Shown here: positions 49,951 to 62,370 of the stretch, piece after piece | Position numbering within the stretch: position 1 is the stretch's first letter | Layout of the letters: each line of letters begins with the position of its first letter | Assembly: GCA_024220505.1 (NCBI GenBank) | Contig: JAKZZE010000002.1 | Span: 806,001 to 870,000, forward strand | Source: Rhizopus arrhizus | Lineage: Eukaryota; Mucoromycota; Mucoromycetes; Mucorales; Rhizopodaceae | DNA: 64,000 nt | Direction of reading: 5' to 3' | The notes under the pieces: model-generated | The model's input: only the letters and a program-made list of their open reading frames with translations | The model's database searches: none | What the model was told of the DNA's origin: nothing | Made by a program: the position numbers and the translations under genes

Positions 49951-52180
49951 GAAGCTACTGATGGAGGAGGTATCGAAAGTACAATCTGATGAGGAGATGC
50001 TTGAATCGTCGTCGTCGTCGTACAAGCAGATAGCATTGCCAACAAGAGTGTCACGCCAGGAGAGAACTTTGGATATCTCTGTAAAAACCAACTTCAATTC
50101 ATCTGGTGTTTTTGGTGCTTTAATCATGCCGTGGCGTGTTCGGACGTAAGTACTATTATCGATAAGAGCGAGTGTTTCAAAACGAAGCTTTCCTTTGTGA
50201 AATAAAATAATAAAGACCCTTGTTTTTTTTCCATTTTGGGTTTTTGTTGCAATTTCATTTACCACTCTCATTGCATTTCTGTATACTTTAACTGTATCAT
50301 GATCGGTTTTATCATTATTCTGCATAGGTCCAGCAAACTCGCCAAGTGCCATTGGTTCTTTCATATCTTTGTAAAATATAACTGCATCGAATAAGTGTCT
50401 GTTTGTTATCTGAGTCTTCTTCTCGAACCATTTTGTTGATAATAACCGGAACTTCATGAAGAGTGCAGATACAACAGGTACAACAACAGATGTGGCACAA
50501 GTTCGTTCATAGTATTCATCTGTAATTAAAGGATCATTAAACTCTAAGATACTTGAGCTTTTTTTTTTAAAAAAAAAATAAGTTTGTTTTCATATGAAAA
50601 GTACAAGCAAACACCCTTACAAGTTCATTAAAATAGATTCAACAGTCAAAACATTGTGATGGATAATGGCATCAAACTCATCTACTGGAACCACAAGTAT
50701 TCTTAATAGTTTACGCAATAAGATATATGATGAACCACATTGTTTAATTGAATCCAATAGCTTGAGTGAATATTTATCTGGGATCCCTTCGTTCAATTTG
50801 ACTTTTGCTCTTAGGATATCGAGTTCTTTTATTTCGAGTTGGTTATTAATAATCTTCTTCAAATGATGGTTGGCAGTGTCTAGTATGCCGATCTGGGATA
50901 GTCTTTTGGCAGGAAAAAGAAGTTGGAGTATTTTTTTGTAAATAAAACTTTATCTAAAGATACTTTTACTCACATACCTACATGAGGGAAGAATTTGTTT
51001 TGTAAGATGTGCATACGCTCTTTCATTGTTGGTTGATTTGCTAGGTGTAGCATGACCTTGATGGACAAGCGTGAAGTGTCCCCAAATATTCGACGTAGAC
51101 ATTGGTTTTGGCAAGATTCTATCTTCTAAAGTTCCCTGAATTTCACCGCACTGATGGCCAGACTGTATTCAAGTTGTGGACGAACAATTTGAGAATAAAA
51201 CCGCGTGAAGGTGAGTTTATCAAAACCAGTAGAGTTCACACCAATGACTGTCATTTGGTTCATGGTCTTTAGTGCTTTATTAATATTATTTTGGATAAGT
51301 TCCTTTGTGTTAAGGTATCCTCCAGGGCTGATAGGAATACCTAGGCAGCTGAATGAAACTTGACGTGGAAGTCTAATCCCATAGAGAGCAGAGCCTTGAG
51401 TGTCAGAGGAAGTGGACAGTATTACGCATTTGAGGGGGTTCCATCGGAAACCTAGTTGATAGCTATGGTCCTCACATTTTTGTAGGAGCGTCATTAGATG
51501 TGGAGGCGACGCTATTAGTACCGCATCATCAGCGTACAAGAGACTGTTAATTGATAAAGTAAATTCAATGGGATTAGTCTGAGAACCATCAGCAAGGGGG
51601 TGATCTCGTAGAAGATTTGGCAATTGGTTAATGTAGATTGAGTATAGGAAAGGAGACAGAATCGAACCCTGCAACACACCAGTAGCGGATGAGAATCGGG
51701 AAGATTTAGCATTCCCCAGGAGGACTTCAATCTGGACATCATTAAAAAGGTTTTTAAGCAAGTTGAGCAGCGCCGGATCAGGACGTTGTTCTAAAACTTG
51801 CCACACATGACGACGGTCAACAGTATCATAGGCAGATTTAATGTCTAAGAACGCCAGAGTTGGGGTGACCTTATGGTGCTTGCGTAGAATGGAACATATT
51901 TCAACGAGGAACAGTGCTTGATCAAATGTACTGCGGGCTACACGGAAGCCGCCCTGTGTAATTATCACAAACTTACAGTGAATTCCTTCTTTTTGCTACG
52001 GCAGTGATTTGCTAAGTCAGAATTACTACGGATTATTTCGTCAAGTATCTTTGTATAATATAAATCGATAGTGGTTTGAGTTTCAGCTTCAAATAAATTC
52101 ACATCAGAATATTCGAATTCTTCAAGATCATCAAGTTTTTTCTCAATGAAAGGTTCGCAAATCAACTGCCAGGTAGACAT
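49915..52180 (-). CDS. Uncharacterised 'GEFA'-family protein, member B
   Basis: Exons 51977-52180, 50621-50892, 49915-50557 join in frame (372 residues). Exon 1 starts MSTWQLICEPFIEKKLDDLE; the donor is GTAAGT. Intron 1 is 1084 nt and holds a LINE fragment. Exon 3 carries DEYYERTCATSVVVPVVSAL, then LFDAVIFYKD, LGEFAGP, DKTDHDTVKVYRNAMRVVNEI, and a strand-rich VFIILFHKGKLRFETLALI, then a C-terminal helix and an Asp/Ser-rich tail. The last 12 codons are read from the 5' end of a solo LTR; without it the protein would end S-F-Q. It is related to the gene at 8072-8945 (same order D...EFA...K...D..KV). Function unknown. Confidence 0.65.
50975..51968 (-). pseudogene. LINE reverse transcriptase fragment inside an intron
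   Basis: Minus-strand reading from 51968: QGGFRVARSTFDQALFL, LAFLDIKSAYDTVDR, GVLQGSILSPFLYSIYINQL, SLLYADDAVLIASPP (catalytic YADD), FRWNPLKCVILS, then SRFYSQIVRPQLEYSLAIS. A stop at 51126-51128 interrupts; the reading resumes CQNQCLRRIFGDTSRLSIK to about 50985. Both the LINE 5' region (endonuclease) and its 3' end are missing. It sits between the donor at 51976 and the acceptor at 50893 of the GEFA gene, in the same orientation. Confidence 0.85.
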
Positions 52181-52377
52181 ACTAGAAAGACGTATTCGAT
52201 TACTCTATTCTTCCAATTTATATGACTATTAAAAGTTTGTTACAAAAATAAAAGGCGATTAGATAAAATATAATTAAAATGGGGCTAAAATATAAATACC
52301 AATAAGTGATTGTTGGTTGATAAAACTATAGCGTGAGATTAGAGTAGAGCAAAAAGGAAGTATTTAAGCAAAATGAA

Positions 52378-53111
52378 GTGTTACAACAAAATCCAAGCAG
52401 TGATGAAATTATCAACGTAATCAATTTTTTTTTAATACGTAATTCTGTTATAGAAGAGAATATTAAAGTAGGATGCACCCTCCGACCACAAAGTCGCAAC
52501 ATATGGTACAGGTTAATCCATAATAAACTGCCTTGCAGGTCGAATCTCTACCTGCCTTCTAAACTATGTTCTGTTTGCAAGAATCTGGAAGAAACACCTT
52601 CCCATTTCCTCTTTGACTGTCCTCAAAAGCTTGCCGTTTGGTCTCTTCTTTGGGATTCACAGTTTGAAGAGCCGTTTTCGATTTATTCGCTACGTCGTGC
52701 ACTGTTCCTCCTAGATTTCCCTAAATGTCGCTCTGATACGGTCCATGCTCCCTCTATTTTCATTGGTATTATCTTGTTGGCTATATGGCGCAATCACTGG
52801 GCAGTTATTTTTGATAATCGTCCCTTCCTTACTGATGTCACCATTCGATATGTTAATCAACTTTTGTCCGTTTCTCTCCAAGAATCGCTATTATCAAGTG
52901 GGATTTCTCCTCTACCTCTTCCACATTTACAGTTATCGTATCTTTCATCCTGTTGACTGCCACTAAACTGTACATGCTTAACTCTAAATACAAAACAAGA
53001 AAAACAATTCAAAATTTAAAAAACCCATACCAAAAACATTTTCACGTGCCATCCTTGTCTGGCACTTAATAAAAACCCGAGCTTCTAGCTCCTTATATAT
53101 AAAAAAAAAAG
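52378..53111 (+). pseudogene. LINE 3' end with A-tail, opposite strand
   Basis: The plus-strand frame reads IWYRLIHNKLPCRSNLY, CSVCKNLEETPSHFLFDCPQ (zf-RVT), and IILLAIWRNHWAVIFDNRP, ending at 52954-52956. About 145 bp of 3' untranslated sequence ends in a short A-run (53102-53111). The same domain order as at 27075-27860, but the two are diverged. It lies about 200 bp upstream of the GEFA gene B start, in inverted orientation to it. Confidence 0.75.
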
Positions 53112-53885
53112 TAGGACGCAAGAGAATTTTCAACAATTACTTTTGGGCGCAGAAGGTGTAATGCTTGAGTTTATCAATACGACAATTAAAATATAAAAAT
53201 GAATCATGCTCAAGTAAGTATAATAGTTTTTGCTTATTGTATATGTTTAATTATATGCTACTCGCGAAGTAATACGGTTTGGACTTTTAGAAATTACAGA
53301 AGCAATCTCTAGTGACACGACAGCCAGACTTAATAACATCTTTTTCTCAATCATATTATTACTGCATTTGCAATTAGTTTTGGACAGGCGAAATAAAAAC
53401 GAGACATCCTGATTAATTTGGGACTCAAGAAATAAAACAAGGCAATATATAAAAACTGGGATAACTTTTTAAAAATTCATCATATTTATGAAAGAAGGAC
53501 AGCTTTGAAAATATAGAGGAGAAATATATATTGTTTTTCCTTTTGCATCATTTTTTCTGTTCTATTTGTACGAATTTTTTTCTCAAAAGCATACCATTAA
53601 TTTTGAAATAAAGTGTATTCACTAATAGCTGACATTTATCTACTGGTATATAAGGTTTACTTATTGTATACAGGTTTACAGAAATACTATATAGATGGTT
53701 TATTAAGAACAAAGCCCTTTAAATTTACTAAGTAGCTTTTAATCGGGTTGATTTATCATTGGTCAAACTATACAAGTGACTTTTTATTTTTTATTGGGAA
53801 AATTTAAGGTTGAAATGGAACGCGATTCACGCTTTATTTTGCTTTTTGGAGTTTTTTTTTAAAAAAAAAAAATTGACTGTATAAA
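53112..53885. other. Intergenic, no supported gene
   Basis: AT-rich, no open frame or repeat of note until the promoter of RPA3, where a T/A palindromic run (53851-53870) precedes the start. Confidence 0.5.
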
Positions 53886-54371
53886 ATGGAAAAGCCTACA
53901 CCTAAAGTGAATTCAGTTCTTCGAGAAAAATATGTCAGCAAAACTGTTCGTTTAATAGGAAAAATTGTTTCTGTAAAAATGCTTAAAAGTAATGTAGATC
54001 TTTGACTAATTCCTTTTTTTCATGTAGTTCTCAGCTAATACCGCAGTATTAGAAGCAACAGATCATGGTCATGTTTTAATCAAATTAAATGGTGTAAGAA
54101 AACAAAAAGAAGAAAACCTTAAAGGAAAAAGTTACAAATAAGATAAAAATAGGAAAGCCAGTGGGGAACTCAATATGTGGAAGTCATTGGACAAGTTGAA
54201 CCTGATTTCACGATAAGAGAATTTAAAACAACTAACCTTGGCGATTCTTTTGGTAAATATCAAGTAGCTTTTACTTTTTTGCTTATACTAAAACTATTCT
54301 CTTCAAAAGATCTTGAATTAGCCAACAAAGTAGTCGAACTTGCACAGCAATGTCCTGAAATATTTGAATAA
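53886..54371 (+). CDS. RFA3: Replication protein A 14-kDa subunit
   Basis: Exons 53886-53972, 54028-54093, 54153-54252, 54310-54371 (104 residues). The joined protein has TPKVNSVLREKYVSKTVRLI, GKIVSVSANTAVLEATDHGH, WGTQYVEVIGQVEPDF, and DLELANKVVELAQQCPEIFE. This is the single OB fold plus C-terminal helix of RPA3, the small subunit of the trimeric single-stranded DNA binding complex used in replication and repair. The length is normal. The donor of exon 2 is GGT|GTAAGA, chosen over G|GTGTAA because only this keeps frame with GESQWG. Confidence 0.92.
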
Positions 54372-54625
54372 ATAATACATTTTTTAAAGGCACTCCTTGT
54401 ATTTGTATAAAGGTATTTTGCAATTCTTTCAAATAAACAACCCTTATGAATCAAATGATAATATTGAATGAGAGCAACTTAGTCTGATAAATTTAGTCTA
54501 TACTTTTATTTTTTTTTTATTACCATGGACAAAATTAGCAAAATGCATTAGGGAGAACAGAAAAAAAAAAGTAAAAAGTCCGATATTTTCATGTATCTTT
54601 TCTCCTTCTTTTATTATAAACAGTA

Positions 54626-55606
54626 ATGGAGGACGCACTGCTAGCACAATTGCGAAATAGCACTTTAGAAGACTATGATGACAAGGACAGAATTGAACCA
54701 GAGACTGATGAAGAAGAACAAGATGTTAAAGATGTAAGCGCAATCACTTAGAAAAAGTAGAATTTTGGTGTATAATGATAAATAGGAAGCTCCTCTCTCA
54801 CGAGATGCGATAAGAAGTAAAGGACCTCAAACGGGTCCCAAAGGAGTGAAAGCAGATTATGATTATTATCAAAGAATAAAAGCAGAGTCTGCAGAGAAGG
54901 CACGCCAGGAATACAATGCGCGTATATTAGCAAAGGCGCCCATGACAACGACTTTTGCAGAGGATCAACAAGAGCTGGTACTAGAGTATAAAGAAGAAGA
55001 CAGCGATGAAGAAATGATGAAGATTTATAGAGAAAAAAGACTAGGTGAATTAAAAACTTGAGGAACAATAATCGGTTCTTGAGGCAGCAACAAAAGGTGT
55101 TTGGATATGTGAGTGATGTTAACTCAGATAATTATATTGAAGCTATTGACAATGAATGGAAAACTGTGCCCATTATTGTTCATATTTACAGCAAAGTAAG
55201 ATAGCAAAGAAAAGAAAAAAGTGTATAGCCATTAACTATATTTATTTATAGCAAATTCCTGCCTGTGAAAAATTGGATGAATATCTGATTGATTTGGCAA
55301 AGAAATATACATTAGCCAAGTTTATTAGAATATCTGCTGCTGAATTGGATTTTGATTTAGTTGGTTCGCCTACTGTTTTAGCTTATCAAGGAGGAATATT
55401 AATAGCAAACCTTGTAAGGATTATGGATGAGGTTGGATGTAGATTTGATGTAGAGTCAATTGAAGATGTATTATTAAGGTATAATAAACGATACAAGCAT
55501 AGCTTTATACATAACATTTGGTATATGTAGACATGGCGCATTATCTGATAATGACCTTTATGAACAAGTAACACACGAGAATACTGATGATGATGATTAT
55601 GAATAA
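54626..55606 (+). CDS. Phosducin-like protein (PhLP), with apparent one-base frameshift
   Basis: Exons 54626-54733, 54786-55195, 55252-55478, 55531-55606. N-terminal acidic region, then GPQTGPKGVKADYDYYQRIK, a helix with EEDSDEEMMKIYREKRLGEL, and a thioredoxin-like fold (VPIIVHIYSKQIPACEKLDE, FIRISAAELDFDLVGSPTVL, YQGGILIANLVRI), ending in an acidic DDDDYE. PhLPs assist CCT in folding G-beta and other substrates. In exon 2 the frame breaks after RLGELK at an A5 run (55052-55056): one extra A gives ...KNLRNNNRFLRQQQKVFGYV and an open frame to the end. I treat this as a probable sequence error. Confidence 0.83.
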
Positions 55607-55941
55607 TGTCTTTTAAAAGAACCAAACATATTTTGTTTTTTAAAAAGAAAAGAAAGAAAGAAAAAAAATAAAGAAAACTGCATAAGATGAATTAGGTACT
55701 TTGAATTAATTGAAATAGATGTCCTGAGTTATTTATTTGAAATAGTCTGATATCCAACTAAAAAAAAAAAGTTTTATTATGTTCAATATCATTCCGTCAG
55801 TTTGTCTAAAAAAAAAAAAATTAAAATCGTTATTTTTTAATCCCAGATCATCCAATAAAATAAAAATGTTTCATTTTCAAGTTAAAATACTGTAAATAAT
55901 TTTTTTTTTTCTTTTCTTTTTTTTTTTCTTCAATACAAAAA

Positions 55942-58623
55942 ATGAGTGCATCGGTGAGTGATGATGAAATTCCGCTTTCAGAAAGAGTTAAAGGTAAAGA
56001 TAAATGTTTCAAGTGAATCAATATGAAATAATAATAATTGTGTTAGTGGAAGAGAAAATTAAAAACGAGCCAGATGTAAAGGATAAATTACGCGTTGTAA
56101 AAAAGGAAGTGACTGGTGATAGTAGTGACGATGATGAAATTCCTTTGGCTCAACGTCAAATTAAGAGACCTCTTAAAAAGCAAAAACCTATTACTACCAC
56201 TGATAGTGATAGTGATGTTGATGTTAAAAAAGAAGAATTGGATAGTGAAGACGAAATACCACTGGTAAGATAGATAGAATATATTATTTATATTTCAAGT
56301 AATATAATACTCATTAGGCAATGAGAAAAAATATTAAATCAGAACCAATGGATATCGATAAACCATCAAAGAAAAGGCCATTAGAGAAACCAGAAAATAA
56401 AAAAGGAAAAAAGAAGGTTAAAAAGGAAGAAGAAGAGAAAGATATTTATAAATGGTGGGAAGAACAAGATCAAAGTGGTATTGCAGAAGATGACTCTATT
56501 AAATGGACTACACTTGAACATAATGGTGTTTTATTTCCTCCTGAATATGAACCGCACAATGTAAAAATGAAATACGATGGTAAACCAATCACACTCTCTC
56601 CTGAAGCTGAAGAAGTTGCTAGTTTCTTTGCTGCTTTACTAGAAACTGAACATGCTCAAAATCCTGTATTTCAAAAAATTTCTTTAATGACTGGCTGCAA
56701 ATTCTCAAAAAGGATCCAAATGTTTGTAGTTAAAGAGATCGCAATGATCATTATTTTACTGATTTTATTATTAGAACCCAGACATTAAAGAGTTTAGCAA
56801 ATGTGATTTCAGACCTATTTTTGAAAAGTTTCAACAAGAAAAGGAGGCCAAGAAACAAATGAGTAAACAGGAAAAGCTGGTAAAATAATATATATTAAAA
56901 TACATATCGCTTTATATACTAATATCATGAGAAGAAAATTAAAGAAGAAAAGGCAAAGATAGAAGAACCTTTTATGACGGCGATCGTTGATGGACGTAAA
57001 GAAAAGGTCGGTAACTTTAGAATCGAACCTCCAGGTCTCTTTCGTGGCAGAGGAAGTCATCCAAAGACTGGCAAACTAAAGACTCGTGTGCTTCCAGAAC
57101 AAGTTACTTTGAATTTAGGTCTTAATGCTAAAATACCTGAGCCTCCTAAGGGTCATAAATGGGGTGGTATTGTCCATGATCAAACGGCTACTTGGTTAGC
57201 TACTTGGAAAGAAAATGTGAATGGGTCTATCAAGTATGTCTTTTTAGCTGCTACTTCTGCTTGGAAAGGTCAAAGTGATATGCAAAAATTTGAAAAAGCA
57301 AGAGAATTAAAGGTAACTATATACAAACGTTGACTTGCTTGAGGTGAATAATAATAATAATATGTAGAAATACGTTAAAACAATTCGTGAAAATTATACA
57401 AGAGAATTAAAAGACAAAATTAGTGAAACTAGACAAAGAGCTACAGCCATGTATTTAATTGATAGATTAGCTTTAAGAGCAGGTAATGAAAAAGGTGAAG
57501 ATGAAGCAGATACAGTCGGTTGTTGTTCTCTTCGTTATGAGCACATTGAATTAGAACCACCAAATATCCTTCATTTTGATTTCCTGGGTAAAGATTCTAT
57601 TCGATATCAAAATACAGTTGAAGTAGATCCTCAAGTCTACAAGAATATCAAAATATTTAAAAAGCAAGTGGGCCCTGAGCACATGATATTTGATCGTTTA
57701 ACGGTAAGTAATTAATATAATATATTAAAGCATATAATAGTAATACCTTGGTAGACTACAGGGTTGAACAAATACTTGAACACTTGTATGAAGGGTTTAT
57801 CTGCCAAAGTGTTTCGTACATACAACGCATCCATTACTTTCCAAGAACAGTTGGAAAAGTTGACAAATGAAAATGACTCTATTCCTGATAAACTCCTATC
57901 CTATAATCGTGCTAATCGTGAAGTCGCTGTTTTATGTAATCACCAAAAGGCAGCCTCCAAAAACCATGAACAACAAATCTCTAAAATGGGTGATCGTATT
58001 CGTGCCATTAAATATCAACGAATGAAGCTCAGAAAGACGCTATATGATCTAGACCCTAAGGCTAAAAAGAATGGTCCTTATGCTGATCCCGAATCTGACT
58101 TAGAAGAAGAATGGATGATACAACACGAAAAGGATTTGGTAGCTAAAGAAAAGGATAAGGTCAAGATACGCTTTGAAAAGCAAAATGAAAAACTGGCTGC
58201 TGAAAATCAACCTTTATTACCCGAATCAGAACTGACTAAAAACTTGAAGACAACGGATTTATTATTGGAAAAATTGGCTAATGAACGTAAGGCGGCTACG
58301 ATCGAAGCCAAGGCTTCCATGACAGTTGAAAAGACTATTTTAAAAATTGAAAAAATGGATGAACGCATTGCGGCTATCAAGACTCAAACAACAGATAGAG
58401 AAGAAAATAAGCAGATTGCTTTGGGTACATCAAAATTAAATTATATCGATCCTCGTATTTCAGTTACTTGGTGTAAAAAATACAATGTTCCTTTGGAAAA
58501 AGTATTTAGTAAAACCTTACTTGAGAAGTTTAGATGGGCACAAAAGATACCTGAAGACTGGGTAAATCTTAAAGAACAAAGTATTGAATTTGTTATATTA
58601 ACATCATTTATTAGAAATTCTAA
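55942..58623 (+). CDS. TOP1: DNA topoisomerase I (type IB)
   Basis: Exons 55942-55993, 56047-56264, 56318-56721, 56775-56879, 56932-57312, 57368-57703, 57755-58561, 58615-58623. The charged, Ser-rich N-terminus has several basic blocks ([14 protein letters not shown]) for nuclear import. The core starts [20 protein letters not shown] and includes [48 protein letters not shown], and [12 protein letters not shown]. The C-terminal domain has [11 protein letters not shown] with the nucleophile Tyr at 58442-58444. The last exon is three codons (KF stop), giving the usual ...PEDW-KF end. In exon 3 one A is missing from an A6 run (56673-56678); with it the sequence reads [17 protein letters not shown]. 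The enzyme relaxes supercoils during replication and transcription. Confidence 0.93.
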
Positions 58624-58813
58624 CCATGTAACGTATTATCTGTTAAATACACTTTTTTTTTTAATAAAAACGAAAGCGGAAAAAATATTTTTCGTCTCCG
58701 ATCTTGTCGTGATTGTATCACCTTCTTTAAATGGTTGCATACACGGACCGAACTCCTATTTAAGCTGCGATGTTGCCCTGAAAAATAAAAAAGTGCTTTT
58801 TCTTTCTTTTGTT

Positions 58814-59320
58814 ATGTCGGTTCAGTTTCTTGAAAATCAATTAGCTATTGATGAACAACACTCAAAGATTACTGAGCTTTCAACTATTATTTGGTCTCAA
58901 ACATTGAAATCAATTACATTAAAGATAAAAAATGTAAGTTCTCTCTCTTATTAGTATGTAATTTTTATTAATGATAAAAAAGAGTGAAGGCAACATTCAG
59001 TTTTCAGATGACTGTATAAACCTTTATAATTCACAGAATATTATTAGCTTGCCTCTATTTGGCAGACTACAAACTGATAAGGTATATAGCATCTGCAATA
59101 TATTGCATATACAACTACTGAACTGAAAATGAATATATAGTGTGATACAGATCAAAAAACTAATACTGTGACATTCTCAAAAGAAATTGCTCACTTGTGG
59201 CCACATTTATTAGCACAGCAAACAGAACTTATCCAAATATACCAAAGAAGCACAACATTGGATACGCTTGATTTTGATTCAGTTATCAATGGCCAAGGTC
59301 AAAAAACAGGCCTGGAGTAG
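58814..59320 (+). CDS. Small protein of unknown function
   Basis: Three exons, 58814-58933, 59001-59081, 59141-59320, all in phase 0 with good splice sites, give 126 residues starting MSVQFLENQLAIDEQHSKIT and ending DSVINGQGQKTGLE. It is mostly helical by composition, with no signal peptide or cysteine cluster. It begins 191 bp after the TOP1 stop, on the same strand. I do not recognise it; size and helix content would fit a small subunit of a larger complex. Confidence 0.6.
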
Positions 59321-61660
59321 GAACGGATATGTGTGGACCGAGAGTTTCGCCTTTTATAGAACACCTTGTAATATAATAATAAATAAAAGTGAGTAAAGTA
59401 AATATAAAGAAAATAAAGATTGTTAGTTGCAGTGTAATTTACGTCTGATATAACAAAAAAATTACATATTATTACTTTTGTCTGTAATGTAAGGAATCCT
59501 TGTAATTTTTCTTTTTTTACAATAGTAGCATTGAAATAATATCAATAAAATAAGCACTTCAAAACAAACGGCCTTTTATTTTGTATTTCTGTTGCTCTAC
59601 TGCGCTAATTTTTTCTTTTCTTTTTCAAGTAAATGCGTAATATATATTTGTTTGTCTTAAAAGCCCTATAAAAGGTAATTATCAAAAAAATGACATCTAA
59701 AAGTTACAAAAGTATAAAGTAGATAAAATTCCCCTACTTTTTTATAAACAGAACAATAAGCTATCAAGTGAAGAATATTCTTGATTTTCTTTTTCTTTTA
59801 ATAAGTTGTGGTACATTGTTTTTCTATTCAGTCAACATGCTTGTTATGAATTTAAAACAAAAGAGAACTTATATTACAGCTAAGTTATATATGGTCAAGG
59901 CAAAAAGTACTTTTTTCTAAAAGGAAAAAAAAAAAATGCTAGCAAGCCAAAATCAGTTTATAAATAAAGATTTGATAAATTGCAAGAGGCGTTTCATGCG
60001 CAGAACACTGTATATGTAAAATTAAAGTTACGTCTTAGCCTATAACTATCTTATTCTTAATACCTTTTTTTTTAAAAAAAAATAAGGACAGTTTAAGAAA
60101 ACAAGGCGTAGCTGTATTGCATTTAATATTGAAAGCACTCTTTTATCATTATAAGTATACACGTACCATTATCATCTCATATTCCAGAGCTCATTTCTTG
60201 CAACACAATAAAGGAATAAATGAATTAATCCAATTTGATCTGTAGAGAATATCTAAAAATTTATTACTGAATTAGGGTCAATGAAATCCTGTTTCTCAAA
60301 AAGAATATAATTTACAATGCTTTTGTAAATAAAATGCTTCTGTTAAATTTTAACACATATATTTCTCATACTAGCGGTATATTTATACCTTCATCTTCTT
60401 ACGCTTCCGTTGGCTTTCACTTGAGGCGTCAATGAATATATAGAGTAGCTCTTTTCTCCCTCTATCAAGATTGCTAAGAAATACGCAATGATAACTGTTA
60501 ATAGATGCGACTTCCTAAGATATTATGGCTACTTAAAACCTACATCTTGTATAAGAAGTATGTTTAAAAATAAATGGCATACGAAAAAAAAAAAAAAAAA
60601 AAAGATAAATTAGTACTTTCTTGGGATATTTGAAGTATTAAAGTAATAGTAAGAGAACAGGCTACTAATGTAGAGCTCTTTTCATAAAAAAAAACTGTTT
60701 GATATTGATTATTGGTACAGAAAAATAAACAACTAAATTACACTTTCCATTTGAAGGAGGAAAAAAAGCTGTCGCGACAGTAGCCGAAATAAGGTATTAC
60801 TTTGGAAACTTCCTTTAATAATGGCATTAACTTACCTGAATTACTTTTTTCATAACCCAGTCAATGAAAGTTTAAATTATAAATAAATGTTCTAACAAAT
60901 TTTTATGTCAATATTAGAAGAAATATTCAAAAGCTTATACAATCAAATTCAATTACAACACGAAAAAGATTTGTTTAAAGGAGAATGATACTTAATTTGC
61001 AAAGATTTGCATATATCTTACTACTCTTGTTTATCAAGTAATGCCTACAAGGAATATACTTAATTTTTATGTTTTTCTAAAGGAAATGAGATAAAATAAT
61101 TTTTTTCAAATCAAATCAGACTTCACTTATTATAACTTTACAGCAGAACTATTTTTAAGAAATTTAATAGCTTAGATGGTATGCTCATTGAAATGTGACT
61201 ATCCAGTATGATCATATCAAAGAAAATCGCTGACTTTAGTACAATCACTAATTCCATATAACAGAGATGAAAGAAGCGGCTTTAAATAATGAACAAAGGT
61301 ATTCGTTGCCTTTCAATGCGTAAACACAACATAATGACCACAAATGATTGCATTGATTCTGTAATTATATGCAACCTCACCTGCAACTACAGTATTTTTA
61401 CTTAAATATGAGGTTGGGTTGAAATTCTATTAGACGATTTGAGAATTTTTTTTTTTTTTGACGAGACAAAGTTGGCCAAAGAATAAAATAATTTATTAGA
61501 TTCTTTCTATTATAATCTCTAATTATAATCCTTAAGAAATGGACTTCATTCATTATAAACTTGCTTTTGATCCTTATATATCCGAGGAAGATAATCAGAT
61601 GGAATGAATATTGAGACTGTTGCGTTGATGTGTAGCAACATCGAAAAATTATTTGATTTT
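59321..61660. other. Long gene-poor stretch
   Basis: About 2.3 kb, AT-rich, with A-runs (59922-59936, 60585-60603). No frame longer than about 60 codons with coding character on either strand, except 61398-61667 on the minus strand, which has no recognisable motif. Confidence 0.5.
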
Positions 61661-61669
61661 GAATCAATT

Positions 61670-62370
61670 TAGGAAAGTCAAACTGCCGAGATGTTAGACA
61701 TTGTGGAGGAACTACAAATCAACATGAAGTCATTAGATTCAAGCAAAGATATATATATATATATAAAGGTGAAATACGAGATAAGAGCAATCCCGTAAGC
61801 TCATTTATATAATGTAAGAAAAAGATAGTTTGATTAAGGAAGCTGAAGAAAGATTCATGATACAAAAAAGCTCAGCTTAAAAACCATTAAACCAGTAAGA
61901 TAATAGCAATGGATCAGTAACCTCTGATAGTATATCCACACAATGAAAAAAAACCCCTAAAAACTTATTTCCTGCACTCTCAGCTCCTCATTGAGCTTTT
62001 CGATGAGAACCCTTCCACTACCTTGGAGCAAGCTAAAAAGGAGCTTATAAATAACTTCGCTGACCCTACCATCTCTATTTTCGAGCCTTTACAAGTACAT
62101 AACAGAGAAATACGCATTGCCTTTGAATCAGGCCATTAAATATACGGCTGAAAGAGACTCTTCCAGGATGATCGAACAAAAGTTCAATATTGTTAACCAA
62201 TGGAAATCAGCCTCTAAGTTCACATATAAGTATTTTTAATTTTATTATTTAATATTACTACAAGATTTCCAGTTATGATGTTCCAGATGGGTACATGTAT
62301 TGTTTCAACATCATGGATGAGATCCCGGAATCCGATATTATGGATTCAAATAAAACACGCTTAAAATAAA
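61670..62370 (+). pseudogene. DDE_3 transposase N-terminal relic
   Basis: Plus-strand pieces in changing frames: SQTAEMLDIVEELQINMKSL (about 61676-61735), LHSQLLIELFDENPSTTLEQ (about 61975), AKKELINNFADPTIS, then after a one-base shift LYKYITEKYALPLNQAIKYT and MIEQKFNIVNQWKSAS (to about 62218). This pattern is the helix-turn-helix region plus the start of the catalytic domain of fungal IS630/Tc1-type transposases. It complements the C-terminal relic at 47839-48583 but is a separate copy. A (TA)n run at 61749-61764 interrupts it. Confidence 0.6.

Noticed and set aside
50975..53111. A twin-primed LINE insertion (RT inverted relative to the 3' end)
   Set aside because: The two parts are separated by a host exon (51977-52180) with a working donor, so they are not contiguous halves of one event.
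57764..58954. A 396-codon frame extending TOP1 by about 130 residues into downstream sequence
   Set aside because: It reads through a donor after PEDW (58562) and the coding start of the next gene. A 53-nt intron and a final KF-stop exon give the family's normal C-terminus.
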